From contig JAPNXP010000006.1 of the NCBI GenBank assembly GCA_028753945.1, positions 2,914,001 through 2,978,000 of the forward strand: 64,000 bases of DNA. Direction: 5' to 3'. Of the stretch, positions 35,085 through 46,980 are shown piece after piece (within the stretch, counting starts at the first letter, position 1; every line of letters begins with the position of its first letter). The notes below the pieces were generated by a model. It did no database searches and was not told where the DNA came from. It worked only from the letters and a program-made list of their open reading frames with translations. The DNA comes from Hexactinellida sp. DTS-2022. Its lineage: Eukaryota > Porifera > Hexactinellida. The translations under genes were made by a program, and so were the position numbers.

Positions 35085-36879
35085 CTAAATGAGTAATTAC
35101 GTTCTAATTATGTAGTAAATGTGTTTAAATGTGCATCTATAAATTAACAATACAAAGGCGTAGGCTCTGGTATGGTTGGTATGGCCATGGCCATACAAAA
35201 GTTTGCCAATTGAAATACCAATGTGCAATGGCTCCCCAATGTCACCGTAATGAACTAACCTATGGGTCCTACTAATCCCATTCCGAGACTACGTCAAACT
35301 CCGTATGTGGGAATTCTCCGAATCTAAGATGTTGACATTTTTCAGACTACTTTCTCAATATTGGAAAAGTAGTCTAAAAATAACAATTGTTATAATATGC
35401 AACCAGAGATGGGGCCAAATCCCTATGGAATTATAGTTTTAAAGATTTTAAGATTAATCCCAGTCCATTCAGAATGGGATTGGGAATTAATCAGAAAATC
35501 TCAAACTCAAGGTCAGTGTGTGGGAATTAAGGAACTTCTAAATGATATTATTTCAAACTGCTCTGAATTGGTGAATGACTAATAGGACATGTTAATCCAA
35601 GTTATTTAATTAAATGCTGCAATCTACACCAATTTACATGTCTACAGGTTCTGAAAGTCATTTCGTTTCTCGTACCTTCAAACAAACAACAAATGTACAT
35701 TGTAATTATATATAATATAAATTATATAATTGATATTAATTAATTATTTAGAAGCTTCATTACACTTTCACTAAGTAATATAATATTTGGACAGGTGCGA
35801 AGTCAGCCCTAACTATAGTGGGTGTCAAGTGCGTAGGAGTAAGTATAGCCAGCGACCCCAATGGGGGCTCAGCAGAAAACCTCTTCACATTAAGAGGCCT
35901 TGTTAAATGTTAATTCAGGAGCACTTTCTATAAAAAAGGTTCTATGTAACGACTGAAAAAGAAATAGCACAGTAACACATATTGACTGTGAAAACTAACT
36001 AATATGATTACATTGTTGACTGAGCTTAGCTATGGACGCAATTGCAATTGCATCTCTTATGAAAAAGAGCACAAGCTTTAGTTATATTGATTATCTTTAT
36101 TTTGGATACAAACAACTTGTGACCCTCAAATTTTCTATATTTTGAACAGCGATTTTATTTATATTGAGTCAAAGTAAATCCATGTTAATTTCAATATCAA
36201 TTACTAAATAGCATTAATAATATTTCTTATACGTATTCTATTATTAGCCAATATATCATATGTTTAAATAAAACACAAGATCTGAAAAGTACATATATCA
36301 ACAAATATTGTGTTGAGTGAAAACATAAATAAATTACAACTGTTATTGAATACTCACATTACGATAATTAATAAACAGTCGGTGAAATGCCAGCATAAAA
36401 CATAGAGACAAAGTAGTAGAAAAATTATAAACATTTTATATTTGGAATTTTTGGACAAATGCCGACATACGGAGTCGGACAAATGCAGGCCCCTAGTTAG
36501 TTTTTATCTCAAATAGAGATGCGTTTTTTATCTCCGAATTACTTTAATGTAATCCGGACAAACACACACACACTCACAAAGAACTATTGTGCTTTTAATA
36601 TCTAGATTATTGTGGTCTGCTTAAGCACTGCCGGATTTGGTAGCCCGCGAGACCATAGACGGGCTAACAATAGTGCAATATTAAGGATTAAGATTATCCA
36701 CCAGTTGTAATTCTGGTAGTTCAATAATTATTTTGCTATCGCATAACCTACCTTATTCAAGACTCAAGAGGTTTTGATCCGGAGTCCCGGCTGTCTATTA
36801 ACGGCCACCCCAAATATTATTTTGAGGGGCGAAATTATACCTATTTTAATTTGGACATACAGACTAGACTCAATTCACA

Positions 36880-38330
36880 GGTCTAGACTAAATTCGGTTC
36901 GCCGGGTGACCGCTTAATCGCTGCTAATATTGGTTAACTGTTACAGATTTAATTGAGCAGTTAACCGGTCTGTTAATCTAGTTAAATAATATCAATGTAA
37001 TTGCGTATATAAAACACTAATTTAAATATATTAATTTTGTTAGAATATGGTAATCTAAAATCTATGCATTTCCTACGTAGTAAATTCCTATAAACCAAGG
37101 GTGGGGTTGTTGTTGTTAACCGTTCTGAGGCTACAGTTATGATTCCTTTTGTTTATACTACAGTGTAGGACTCAGTATTATAAAGTATTACTCCATAAGT
37201 AGTCATTAACTAATACATTTCGCAATTTGGGCAAGTTAGAAACAGTGAGGTTACAGAAAATATATAATGTGGTCATTGTGGCGATGAGAATGGATTTATG
37301 ATCATCTTTTCCAACAAAATTCAGATATTTTTAATTATTTATGCGTACTTCCTCGCTAATCCCAACAGAAGTGTTCCGATTCAAAAAATTTGTTCCGATT
37401 AGTGAATTCGTTCGGATTAGTGAAGTAATACATTTTCTATTGACCTCTATAACATGAGATTCTGATAATTTGGATCAAACTTGTCTAAACCTTTTTAATC
37501 CCAACTAAACATGTAGTATACTACCTAAATAATTGTCTGAGACTTAACAATTTATAATTCCATTGTAATATACGTTGGATCTCCTGTTCGGACTAGCGAG
37601 GATGTACTGTAAGATAATTTCCAAATAATACTGCTGATTATCAACAGACCGGCTAACTGGTTAACGAAATCTGTAACCGCTAACCGATATTTAATAGCAA
37701 CAGTTAAGCGGTTAGCCAGCCGGTTAACAAATCCAGCTTTGTATAAACAATAGTTAAGGATGGGATTGGTTAATCGTTTGGGGCCACGGTTACGATTGTC
37801 ATCACACTACGGTTAACCGGTTAACCGCCACTGAAAGTTATAACAAAATATCTAGATATTTCTGAGAAAATATCTAAATTGTAGTAACGAAAAAGACATT
37901 CTTTTAGCCAAGTACTCCATAAGTACAATTAACATACGTACAAGTTTATCACTTCAGGTTACTTCTACACTGTGTTGTCAACAAAATATATCATATGTCA
38001 TAATGACTATGGGTAATAAGATAAACAATTATTATATTCTGAACAAAATACCACGTGCAAATTCACACTTTTATCCAAAGTTTGTACTTCTAATTTTAAT
38101 ATTAACACTGATCACTAAAATCCGTAACAGTTAACCGGTATTAGCAGCGGTTAACCGAATCCAGCCTTGATTTAATATTTTCTGAAGGACGAAATGTAGC
38201 AGTATTAAGGAATAAAAGCAAAGCTGAACCTTACTAATTATGTAGTATAAATAAATGTTCTACTGTGCTGATCAGCATGGGCGGTTAATCGTGGCGAGAA
38301 ATTGAATCGTAACCGTAGCCCCAGAATTTA
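36880..38330. repeat. Cluster of GGTTAACCG-type palindromic words
   Basis: Variants of CGGTTAACCG, GTTAACTGTTAC and GCCGGTTAAC occur near 36960, 37660-37740, 37810, 38130 and 38285, often in inverse pairs. They look like ends and interiors of several copies of one hAT-like element. Individual boundaries could not be set. Confidence 0.5.
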
Positions 38331-38970
38331 CCATTGAATAAAATATTGGGGACAAGAAGATACTCTCTCTCTCCCCTCCCCCTGACTTGAGGGTGGGGTC
38401 GACTCCTCCCTCCTGACGCTATACAGTAAGTCTGTAAGTGGCTTAGAAATTACTACGTATCTCAAATACAAGTGTCACTAAGTGACTCTTTAACAACAAA
38501 CAGCACTTATTTGCAAGTAGATATTCTAAATTCGTATTTAGTATACTATGCAATTACTTAAACGAAGGGGAATTTCATGTGGACAACGAATCTGGTCTTT
38601 AAAAGTAGACCAGAATTGATTTTGGAAAGTTGCCATTCGGGGTAATACCGGCGATTTAATAGAGATCCGCAATTTTAAAAGTCCAAGATAACAACGAAAA
38701 TGTATCCGTTCGTCGTGGCGTGGGGCCGTGGAAATTTTGATGCCGGGGTCATAAAGATTACGTATGAAAAATTTGGTGCTTTTGTCCAGCGTTTCGCGAA
38801 ATCGATGTTAATTGACATCGATTTCAGGTCGCTTAACGTTAAGCTACCTGACTAGTACGAATTCCTAACTACTCCGCACCCAGACAACTCGAATCTCAGT
38901 CGGGAAGGGAGCAAAAGGTCCGGGAGAACTTAACTGCTCTAATGGAATAGCTTTTGATGAGAGAAGTCAG

Positions 38971-39861
38971 CAGGGTTGGGGTCAATTACATTTGTTCAAT
39001 TACAATTACGAATCAATTACAAGACTTGTAAAAATTTCAATTACAATAACAGTTGAAACCGGATATTTTTAACACCGGATATTTTTAACAATTGGATATA
39101 TTTAACACATTTTCTTGTAAATAATTAATTATTGTTGTTGTTGTAAAATCGGGTATTTTTAACAATCGGATATTTTTAACAAATTTTCGTTAAAAGAATG
39201 TGTTAAAAATATCTGGTTTCAACTGTAATTACAATTATGGATGTACGAAAATGTTCCAATTACAATTACATTTCAATTTTTCCCCCCCAATTACAATTAA
39301 TTACAATTACATTGCATGGTTATTAACTTTTACTATCAAAAGAAATGACAATCTACTATTTATGAAATATAGTGATCAAATATAGGAGGAGACATTGTAA
39401 ATGAATATTGAATATAGAGATATCTTATATGTAGACCGTCTAGAAATAGACCAGGTTTTATTCCCTATGCATTAGTATTACCCATAAAAAGCAGAGCAAG
39501 TGGTCTACAGAATTTATAGACGGTCTACAAATTTTTGGCTTATTTGTATGGGCTTTTATAGACCGTCTATTTCTAGACTGTCTACATATAAGGATGCTCT
39601 TGAATATACTACTTTATTATAAGTTATAACAATCGAAAGTTCTAATTTATATAATTATTTTGACTAGTATACTAGTATGTTTGGCTTCCTTGTTAACGAG
39701 GAATTAATTGTTTCATTTGTTATTTCACAGTTACATGTATTTTTTTGTATTCACACCATGAAAAACTAAAACGTAATTGAAACGTAATTGAACAATTACA
39801 CAAAATGGAAAACTCAATTACGATTATCAGACAATTATAATTGTAATTGGCCCCAACCCTG
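38971..39861. mobile_element. hAT-type non-autonomous element in the NHL pseudogene
   Basis: The 891-bp element has ends CAGGGTTGGGGTCAATTAC and GTAATTGGCCCCAACCCTG. Exact 8-bp duplications GAAGTCAG flank it (38963-38970 and 39862-39869). The subterminal regions are full of CAATTACAATTA words. A separate palindrome lies inside at 39425-39590. Confidence 0.9.
39425..39590. repeat. Palindromic MITE nested in the hAT element
   Basis: TCTTATATGTAGACCGTCTA and its inverse ending GTCTACATATAAGGA enclose two more GTCTA/TAGAC pairs. Confidence 0.65.
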
Positions 39862-40679
39862 GAAGTCAGCTCATCTATGTAGTGAAAGGATTTCCATTTT
39901 CAACAAATGATAGTATAATTGTACTCTCTGTTATAGGAGAATACATTAATACATTCTGTAATGGAAAAAATAACTTTCCATTAGGCATAGCTATCTATGG
40001 GGATGAAGTATATGAAAGCGACTCATCCTTTCCTTCCACTCTCCACTTTAAGTTTCCAGGTTTCCAGTTGATAACTAAAGTAGGCAAGGAAGGAACTTGT
40101 AAAGGAGAGTTTAATTATCCTGAACAACTCACAGTAGCTCCTAACAGGTCTGTGTTCTAGCTGATAGAAATATTAACAGAATAATAGTGTTGACCCATAA
40201 ACTCAAATTCCAACTGTCAATCTAGCATTCCATCGTGACAAGACCAAATTACATCAAACTATTGAACAGTAAGTTGTTTGTTCTCAGCTGTAGAGACAAC
40301 CCGTGTCTCAATGTATTCTCAGAATCTGATGAGAAACTCCGCTCCCTCATAACATGGCACACAAAGGATCGAACAAATTAAAAGAGGATACTTCTTTTGT
40401 TTCGACAAACAACAGAATATCCTCATTAGCGACTATGCAAATAATACCATCAAAGTATCCTCTCAAGAAGAAGCTCTGAAACGCACACTGGGATATACAC
40501 AGGAAGAAGAAAAGAGAATAATCCCCAGAGGAATAGAAGTTACAGACAACAACAAGATTATTTGTGTTTCTTCTGATACTATATTTGGAGTGCATATTTT
40601 CTATTAAATATTAAATATTCTTAGAATTAAATTGTTACCTCAATAATTTAATTAATTTTAATTTTTAATTAATATTTTC

Positions 40680-40789
40680 CCACGGATGGCTAGGAATGTA
40701 AAATTGAAACTGAAAGTTAATTGAATTTCAATTGAAAGTGAAAGTGGGGTTTTTCTATTTATACCTTTTACCCCAAGACATCCGAGGGA
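40680..40789. mobile_element. TTAA-type MITE, copy 4 (diverged)
   Basis: CACGGATGGCTAGGAATG at the left and GACATCCGAGGGAT at the right match copies 1-3, as do GAAACTGAAAG and TTCTATTTATACC inside. The flanking TTAA is no longer clear. Confidence 0.6.
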
Positions 40790-40994
40790 TTATATATATA
40801 TCGTATGATATATCATATAACTTACGTATATAATTATATAATTATTAATTCGTAAAAATTTCGTACAATTAGTAAAAGCAAAGAAAAAATCTCTCAATTC
40901 CTAACAGACACGTGTATATTTGCATACCCTAGATTAAAACCTTGTTAGTATGAACACTACGTGACAAAATGCGTCGCATTATCCGGAAATATTA

Positions 40995-41255
40995 ACCAAT
41001 ATTGTTTGTTTGTATGTATGTTCGGATTCTATTAAAGAGATAGGGGAATTGAATCCGCAATTATATTTGAGATAGAAATTAACTTCCAAATGTTATTATA
41101 CGTAAACAAGTACAAGTATACTGATTACGAATTTCGAATTTATAGATTTATAAAATGAATATTTATTGTTGTTGTTTACAAAAATAGGCAAACAAAGTAT
41201 TACAATTCAAAATGAACTTAGAAGCTTGCTTTCAACGGGTATTGTAGGTGAGCCA
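40995..41255 (-). repeat. Helitron-like family A fragment
   Basis: It contains TTTGTTTGTATG..GGATTCTATTAAAG, GGGGAATTGAATCCGCAATT, TTGTTGTTGTTTACA and GCTTTCAACGGGTATT in the order and inverse orientation of family A. Confidence 0.6.
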
Positions 41256-41997
41256 AGTACTTGTCTGCTGTATTCGAATTTCACTTTAATAAATACTAAT
41301 ATGAAAATTAAACAAATTTATGAATGAACTAATTGTATTTTAAATTTATGAACAATTAAAGAACTAATATTATATTGGTAGTATAGTATACTAAAGCACT
41401 TTAGATACTATATGTATAAGAAATTGAGTTTCAGAAACTATGACATTAAATTCAGCAAATTTATATTATTTAATACGTACTCATTTTCATAATTGAGGAG
41501 CTAACTTTGACAAACTTGGGGGGCTTAGCCCCCAAAGGCCTCCTGGTTTCGCCCTGATTATTGGTGTAAAAAAAATCTTACTAAATATGTATTTATTTAA
41601 GCAATAATGGAGTTTAATGACAAAATTAAATAACAAATGCATATTATAAATTATCCACAACCAGTTAAAACATCAGTTTTCTTTCTTGTAATAATCTAGA
41701 AAATATGGAATAGGCACTTTGGATTTGGACATATACTAACCATTGTATTTCTGAGATCCGGGAAAATTCCCAGTTATGGGAACCCTCAGGACGACAGTGC
41801 CCGGATAAGGGAGGTTTGAGTGTACTTATTAAACACCAAAATTGGAATTTTGCTAAATAGAAGGTGAAATATTTCAGTACATAACAGGAAGCAATAAATT
41901 ATTACTATATATCTGTAAAATATGCTAGCTGTCACAATAATCGATTATTTTACAATATTTCAACATAAATATTTATAGTCCATATTTATTCTGTACG

Positions 41998-42475
41998 AGC
42001 CCTTCGGTCTCTTTCTCTTCGCGATTTATAACTCAACCGCTGCGCGGTCTCGATTTTTACCAAATACGTATATACAGTCGACTCCACTTAGTAGAGTCAC
42101 CTCGGAACCAGGTTGTTTTGATCCGATTAAGCGAAGAAATCTATTAATCGGTGGCTCTATTAAGCGGAGTCGACTGTATTAATATTGAAAATTTGAAAAA
42201 TTTTAATTCAAAATCAGCATACTTGTTTAGTTAAAATATCCGTTGGAAGCCAACCTCTAGGTTCTTTTGAAATTTCATTTATTTGTTAATCTATTTTCAT
42301 AAACATCAGCAATAAATATTAAAATTAGGAAGCTTAAATGCGAAATCAACAAACTCTTTACCAATTATAACATTTGGAAGTTAGTTTCTGATCAATTATA
42401 AATGCAGTTTCTATTCCCCATCACTTTAATATAATCCAGACAAACAAACAAACAACAATATAGTTTAATAATATA
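41998..42475 (-). mobile_element. Helitron-like family A copy with nested MITE
   Basis: It begins ACGAGCCCTTCGGTCTC at the left and ends near GTTTAATAATATAGAT at the right, both family termini. Inside are one or two of the roughly 150-bp units. It was split by the pogo-type MITE at 42075-42176. Confidence 0.7.
42075..42176. mobile_element. Pogo/Tigger-type MITE, short copy
   Basis: The ends CAGTCGACTCCACTTAGTAG and CTATTAAGCGGAGTCGACTG are flanked by TA. At 102 bp it is a shortened relative of 1750-1934. Confidence 0.75.
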
Positions 42476-43892
42476 GATATAATAACTTAATTTTTGTAAT
42501 ACGTGAAGCAACTTCACCCGGCTCGGACCGGGTCTCCGGGTCAAATGGATCATTAAATCACTAAATTACCGGGTCTCGGGGTCACTTAATTTAACCAGAC
42601 CAGAACTAAACATTATTTGACTTCGTTTTGCATAAGTAAAAACATAGAAACCACGCTTTCATCCAGACAAAAATTTATCGCGCTCCTAGATTTATTTTGA
42701 GCTCGTTCACACGCGGCTAAGTTGCTCAATTTGTATTAAGTCTATGGGAGCATCTCTCGATTTTTGTATGCCTAGATTAAATCCTTCCAAAAAATACGCG
42801 CCGTGCCTCATACGCATGGATGAAATCCTTGTAGAAACCCAAACTAATTAATTTAACAAAGGCCATAAAGTATATTGAAAGAATATTTTCATTAAATAAA
42901 TGAAGAATATGGAATACTATATTTTGGGTTTTTGGGGAGGACCTATTCCTATTTTTGTATTTTATTGTCTAGATTAAGATGGCAGATCGAAGTCTATGAT
43001 TACAAATTAGTTTCTTATTATTGTGTAATTGCAAGGTATAAATATTTAATTGTTTGGGACAAGTATAAATACAATAGAAAATTAGTAGAACCTGTCTTTG
43101 ACGTTTCTAATGTATTTTCATTTATTATATTTATATTTATAGTACATTAATAATAAATACGTACTTAAACAATGAGAGAGTGTGACTGTTATATATCTAT
43201 TGCATGTCAAACCCATTTGTCCTTCAACATATTAGCACATATTTTTCGTTAAAACGATAATGACTGATAATTGATAAACAGTCGGATTCTGTATATTGAT
43301 CTATTTATAATAAGTTAATTATATAATATGAATACCTAATGGACATTTTTAATTTAAATTTAGTAGGTCCTAAAATTTGGCGAATTGTGCTAAGCATTGC
43401 AATATATTGTTTCTTTAAAATAAAGTGAAATAAAAAAGTGAAAATCCTACATGTTATTATTTTAGGTAATTAATGTTATACTATGAGTTGTATTGTTGCA
43501 ATTAGTTGAAAATATATATAATATTATTTTATAATCAATGGATCGCTTTATGAAATACTCACTGTTTCAGAACTTTATATTGATCCAATCCCCATATTAT
43601 TATAAATTTGACTTTTCTTGTATTTGGCATAACTTAATTTGGCACACACACATTTTATGTTAATTATGGTACGTAGTACTTTCACAGATTTTGTTGAGAG
43701 GTGCAGTACAAATTAAATCAGCTTTTGATTCAGTTAGAAATTTAATTTTTTAACTGGAGCCTATTTAATGAATGTAATTTCTTTATTTAATAAAGTTAGT
43801 CTTCAATTGAATTTATATTCATTTGTAATTTCTAAATTTATTTCCTGTGTATTTGCTTGCTATACTGTGTTTGAATATTGTATCTATTGTAA

Positions 43893-46334
43893 ATGGTTGA
43901 AATTTCCATAGAGTTTGATTCAAACAATGAAGATATCAGTATTTTGGAAAAGATGGAATTGGATCGAAAGGATTTCCTCTTTAGGCATTATCTGCACAAA
44001 TCTCTAAACCTACCAACAGATAAAAACAGCACCAGTGATTCAAAGCACAAACCTTCTACTCGTGTATTTGTAGACTATCTGAGACAAGGCACGAGTCCGG
44101 ACGAATATTTCAAATCCATATTCCTTTGTGAGCTGCGCAGATACTATCCACAGATAGGTTTAAATAATATGTTTGTCGATGGTCTGTTCCTGATGACATA
44201 TAACCACGTGTGTACAGAGGTAGGAGAGGAGTCCTGCTTTGAGATTGAATCAATACAAGAGCTGCTGTCAAGGGAAGGATCAATTGAACTATCAGAATAC
44301 CTCTTTCCTCCTGATAACAAGCAAGATTTACCCCTGTATAACACTATTGTGTTTACATTTATGAGTTATATTCACAAGAATCTCGGAGCCCATGGTGTTA
44401 ACAGCGCTCTCTCCCAGTACTATGATACTGAGTCTAATAAGATGCGTATTTCAGGACACAATATGTCTTATCATACAGATCAGTGGAGGAAATATCTTAA
44501 AACAAGACAATGCGACTCTACCGTATCCTACGGTACATTAAGATTCTTATTGAAACTCGTTTGGGTGGATTTATTCCTCAATCATTACTTTATAGTATTT
44601 ATAACAATCCTGTTCATGTTGATTGATGTGTCCTTATACGTATATAGTGGACAAGTAGAAGCAGCTATTATATACTTGATTGCAACGCCTATCATTAACA
44701 ATCCTAATAACTTTACAACAAGTTTCTATACATTTGAGAACCAAAAGCCCCTATTGATAACTTGTACTATTCTTGTTGGTATTAATGTTGCGCTAGTCAT
44801 TACTGATCTGTTGATTAACGCACTGCTAAGCTATCTAGCTACAGTGTATGGTACCAAGCATCGCAAGATTATATTCTCGAAACTACACGGAATGAATGTA
44901 AATCAATGCAGGACATTTTCAAGTGTCAATTTGATAAATCTCTTCGGGGAAGATATAGATTCTCTACAGCAGGTTATTAGCACTGTCCTCGTATTCCTGG
45001 GAAGGTTTATCTTCCTAGTTGCAGGCGGTATCGTAGTCAGTTTAATAATTCACTACTTCTACATCGTGTTTTTCTCATTAACGTATGTTGTTCTATACCT
45101 GCTGGGATCTACTCTCAATTATTTTGTGCGAAATAGAAAAGTTAAGAAGAACAATCTCTTGACAGGATTGACTCACCGTATTAGTGATATTTATGAAGGA
45201 TTTTATGAGAACCTACATTACAATCTCAATCCCTACTGGGAGGAGTCTACGAGGGATAAAATGAAATTCTACTCTTATGGTGTTGTTGTATGGAAGACCT
45301 ATTCAATCACTCGCGTATTTACTTACTTGATGTATGCAGTTAATACTCTATTCACCTCAATTTCCTATCTAATACCAGTGTTCCTTCTGTTATTAACTGA
45401 AGTGAGGTTTGAGCAGGCTCTCGGCGCTTTATTCATATTCTTCAGACTGATACGCACCCCTATAGAACTGCTTAACATGTACGACCTCATTAGCAAGGGA
45501 GCCGGAGCTTATTCTAGACTGGAAGCATTCGAGATGTTAGTTCAAAAAGGAAACTTTAAAAACACTGATACAAGTAATGAACTTTTAAAATGTTTGAGAC
45601 CGAGTATACAGTTAGATAATGTGTACATGTCTCACTTCCCTGAATATGGCATTTGGTCTCTGTTTGATGTAAATCTCAGCATTCCATTTGGACAACGCGT
45701 TGCTATCGTGGGTTCGAGTGGATCTGGGAAATCTAGCATTCTTAATATCATTCTTGGTTTCCTAGAACCTTCTCGTGGTAATGTTATAGTACGAGATAAT
45801 GGTAGCGACGTCTCTCTCAGACAGAAGGGTTTATTTGGGGTAATACTTCAGTTCCCTCATACATTTAACATGTCCGTTAGCGACAATCTTAAAGTGGTTA
45901 ATGTGTCTCTTAGCGAGGAGGATGTATTTGCTACTTGTGATTCGGTGTCGCTACACCAGTGGATAATGTCTCTCCCGCTAGAATACGAGAGTCTCCTACA
46001 AAAACACGGTAAGAACATGAGCGGGGGGCAGAGACAGAGACTCGCTATAGCGCAAGCTATCTTATCTGATGCTAGTGTTATTGTAGCTGATGAGTGCACG
46101 AGTTCTCTAGACCACGAGACTACGCTACAAATACTAGATACTCTGTTCAGTGTTACCGAAGGAAAGACGTTGATATTCGCCACAAATAGGTTTGATAGAC
46201 TAGAGATGTTTGATGTTATTCATGTGGTAGCAGGCGGGAGGGTAGTGGAGTCTGGGTCCTTTTTAGACCTTATGGAAGAGAGGGGCGTGTTTCAATCTAT
46301 GTACTCTCGGGACTGCACAGAGAGTCAAATTTGA
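43893..46334 (+). CDS. ABC half-transporter, single exon, unusual N-terminus
   Basis: This is an open frame of 813 codons from the ATG at 43893. Residues 1 to about 215 are soluble, with no motif I recognise. About 220-500 is a type-IV exporter membrane domain with five or six hydrophobic spans. About 560-810 is the nucleotide-binding domain: Walker A GSSGSGKSS (about 606), Q-loop ILQFP (about 652), signature MSGGQRQR (about 708), Walker B VIVADE (about 728) with the catalytic Glu, and D-loop SSLD. The H-loop position reads FATNR, so the usual His is Asn. The domain order fits an ABCB-like half transporter working as a dimer in a membrane; the substrate is unknown. A long intronless gene is odd beside intron-bearing neighbours. 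Retroposition or old horizontal transfer are possible and untested. Confidence 0.85.
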   Translation: MVEISIEFDSNNEDISILEKMELDRKDFLFRHYLHKSLNLPTDKNSTSDSKHKPSTRVFVDYLRQGTSPDEYFKSIFLCELRRYYPQIGLNNMFVDGLFLMTYNHVCTEVGEESCFEIESIQELLSREGSIELSEYLFPPDNKQDLPLYNTIVFTFMSYIHKNLGAHGVNSALSQYYDTESNKMRISGHNMSYHTDQWRKYLKTRQCDSTVSYGTLRFLLKLVWVDLFLNHYFIVFITILFMLIDVSLYVYSGQVEAAIIYLIATPIINNPNNFTTSFYTFENQKPLLITCTILVGINVALVITDLLINALLSYLATVYGTKHRKIIFSKLHGMNVNQCRTFSSVNLINLFGEDIDSLQQVISTVLVFLGRFIFLVAGGIVVSLIIHYFYIVFFSLTYVVLYLLGSTLNYFVRNRKVKKNNLLTGLTHRISDIYEGFYENLHYNLNPYWEESTRDKMKFYSYGVVVWKTYSITRVFTYLMYAVNTLFTSISYLIPVFLLLLTEVRFEQALGALFIFFRLIRTPIELLNMYDLISKGAGAYSRLEAFEMLVQKGNFKNTDTSNELLKCLRPSIQLDNVYMSHFPEYGIWSLFDVNLSIPFGQRVAIVGSSGSGKSSILNIILGFLEPSRGNVIVRDNGSDVSLRQKGLFGVILQFPHTFNMSVSDNLKVVNVSLSEEDVFATCDSVSLHQWIMSLPLEYESLLQKHGKNMSGGQRQRLAIAQAILSDASVIVADECTSSLDHETTLQILDTLFSVTEGKTLIFATNRFDRLEMFDVIHVVAGGRVVESGSFLDLMEERGVFQSMYSRDCTESQI

Positions 46335-46980
46335 TTATATCTTAAGTATGTGTTGGAAATTGAACGGATTTATTATTTAGAGAATTTATTGTGTAAATCG
46401 ATAAAATAATTGTTTAGTATATTCTTATTTCCATGCTCTCCATAAACAAATAAGATTCGAAAATTTTATATTTGGACAATTGAATGCTATTCATTAGTAT
46501 TTTATCACAAGGCGGGACCCAACAAATTCTATTACACAGACAGATATTTCGTTGTAGTCTTTTGTAAGTTTCGGGCTGCCGAGCCCGCACAACTCACACG
46601 ACATGTCACGATAAAGACAGAGTTGACCATCGTATTGATACATAGACAGAGCTTATCATCTTGCTGATGCTTCGTCAGCCCACAAGCAGGCTCGATTACA
46701 ACTAAATGGTTGTAGGCTGGGGAAATTGTGTTGGCTTAATTTGGGCCGAAAATATGGTCGTGGGGTGCAGTCCTAGATGGGCAGGGTCTGCTTAAATTTC
46801 GGGCTGCGGTTACTAAATCCGGATCACGTGCAACTCTGCCATAATTACCAATTCAAATTTAATATACCGTATTACGTATTTCAATATATACAGTTAACTG
46901 CTCTTAATTCAGACTCGTTGATTTTATTTCTAAATATTGGTGTAAAAATAAATATTATTCAAAGTCTAAACAACGTAGTG
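46335..46980. other. Downstream of the ABC gene, no gene seen
   Basis: A GC-rich patch at 46570-46820 repeats the phrase TTTCGGGCTGC twice (46568 and 46797), suggesting the edges of a small element. No ORF of interest. Confidence 0.4.

Larger units (their letters stand above)
34541..38560. repeat. 4-kb unit bounded by ~70-bp inverted repeats
   Basis: TAAGTAATTGCATATGCTAA..GCTGTTTGTTGTTAAAG at 34541-34611 recurs inverted at 38488-38560. Inside there is no convincing ORF. It holds a hairpin (34959-35084), a family A end (about 36520-36610), and many copies of CGGTTAACCG-type words between 36900 and 38330. It could be a large non-autonomous DNA transposon. Confidence 0.55.
38690..40610 (+). pseudogene. 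NHL-repeat protein (TRIM/NHL-like), disrupted
   Basis: Reading across the hAT insertion at 38971-39861, the two sides join in phase: NGIAFDE before it and LIYVVKG after it. The following part has the beta-propeller blade pattern typical of NHL repeats: LGIAIYGDEVYESDS, KVGKEGTCKGEFNYPEQL and, after a stop at 40158, further blades (KLFVLSCRDNPCLNVF, ILISDY, IIPRGIEVTDNN). Such proteins form six-bladed propellers that bind RNA or protein, often behind a RING and B-box. No RING is visible here. At least two stop or frame breaks after 40150 and the transposon make it a pseudogene. The left limit is approximate. Confidence 0.75.
41256..43892. other. Gene-free region before the ABC gene
   Basis: It contains a hAT-like scrap at about 41515-41560, a pogo-like end at 41755-41822 (CCCGGATAAGGGAGGTTTGA), the family A element at 41998-42475, and a CCGGGTC-rich block at 42515-42580. 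From 42600 to 43892 I see only AT-rich sequence. Promoter elements of the ABC gene must lie here but none is evident. Confidence 0.5.

Noticed and set aside
35397-35582. Small ORF of 61 codons
   Set aside because: No motif, no context and chance length in this sequence. The MQPEMGPNP-like start recurs as repeat wording near 61090 on the other strand.
43893-46334. Bacterial contamination as explanation of the ABC gene
   Set aside because: It is continuous with AT-rich animal repeat DNA on both sides and stands alone without an operon. Horizontal transfer cannot be excluded, but contamination is unlikely.
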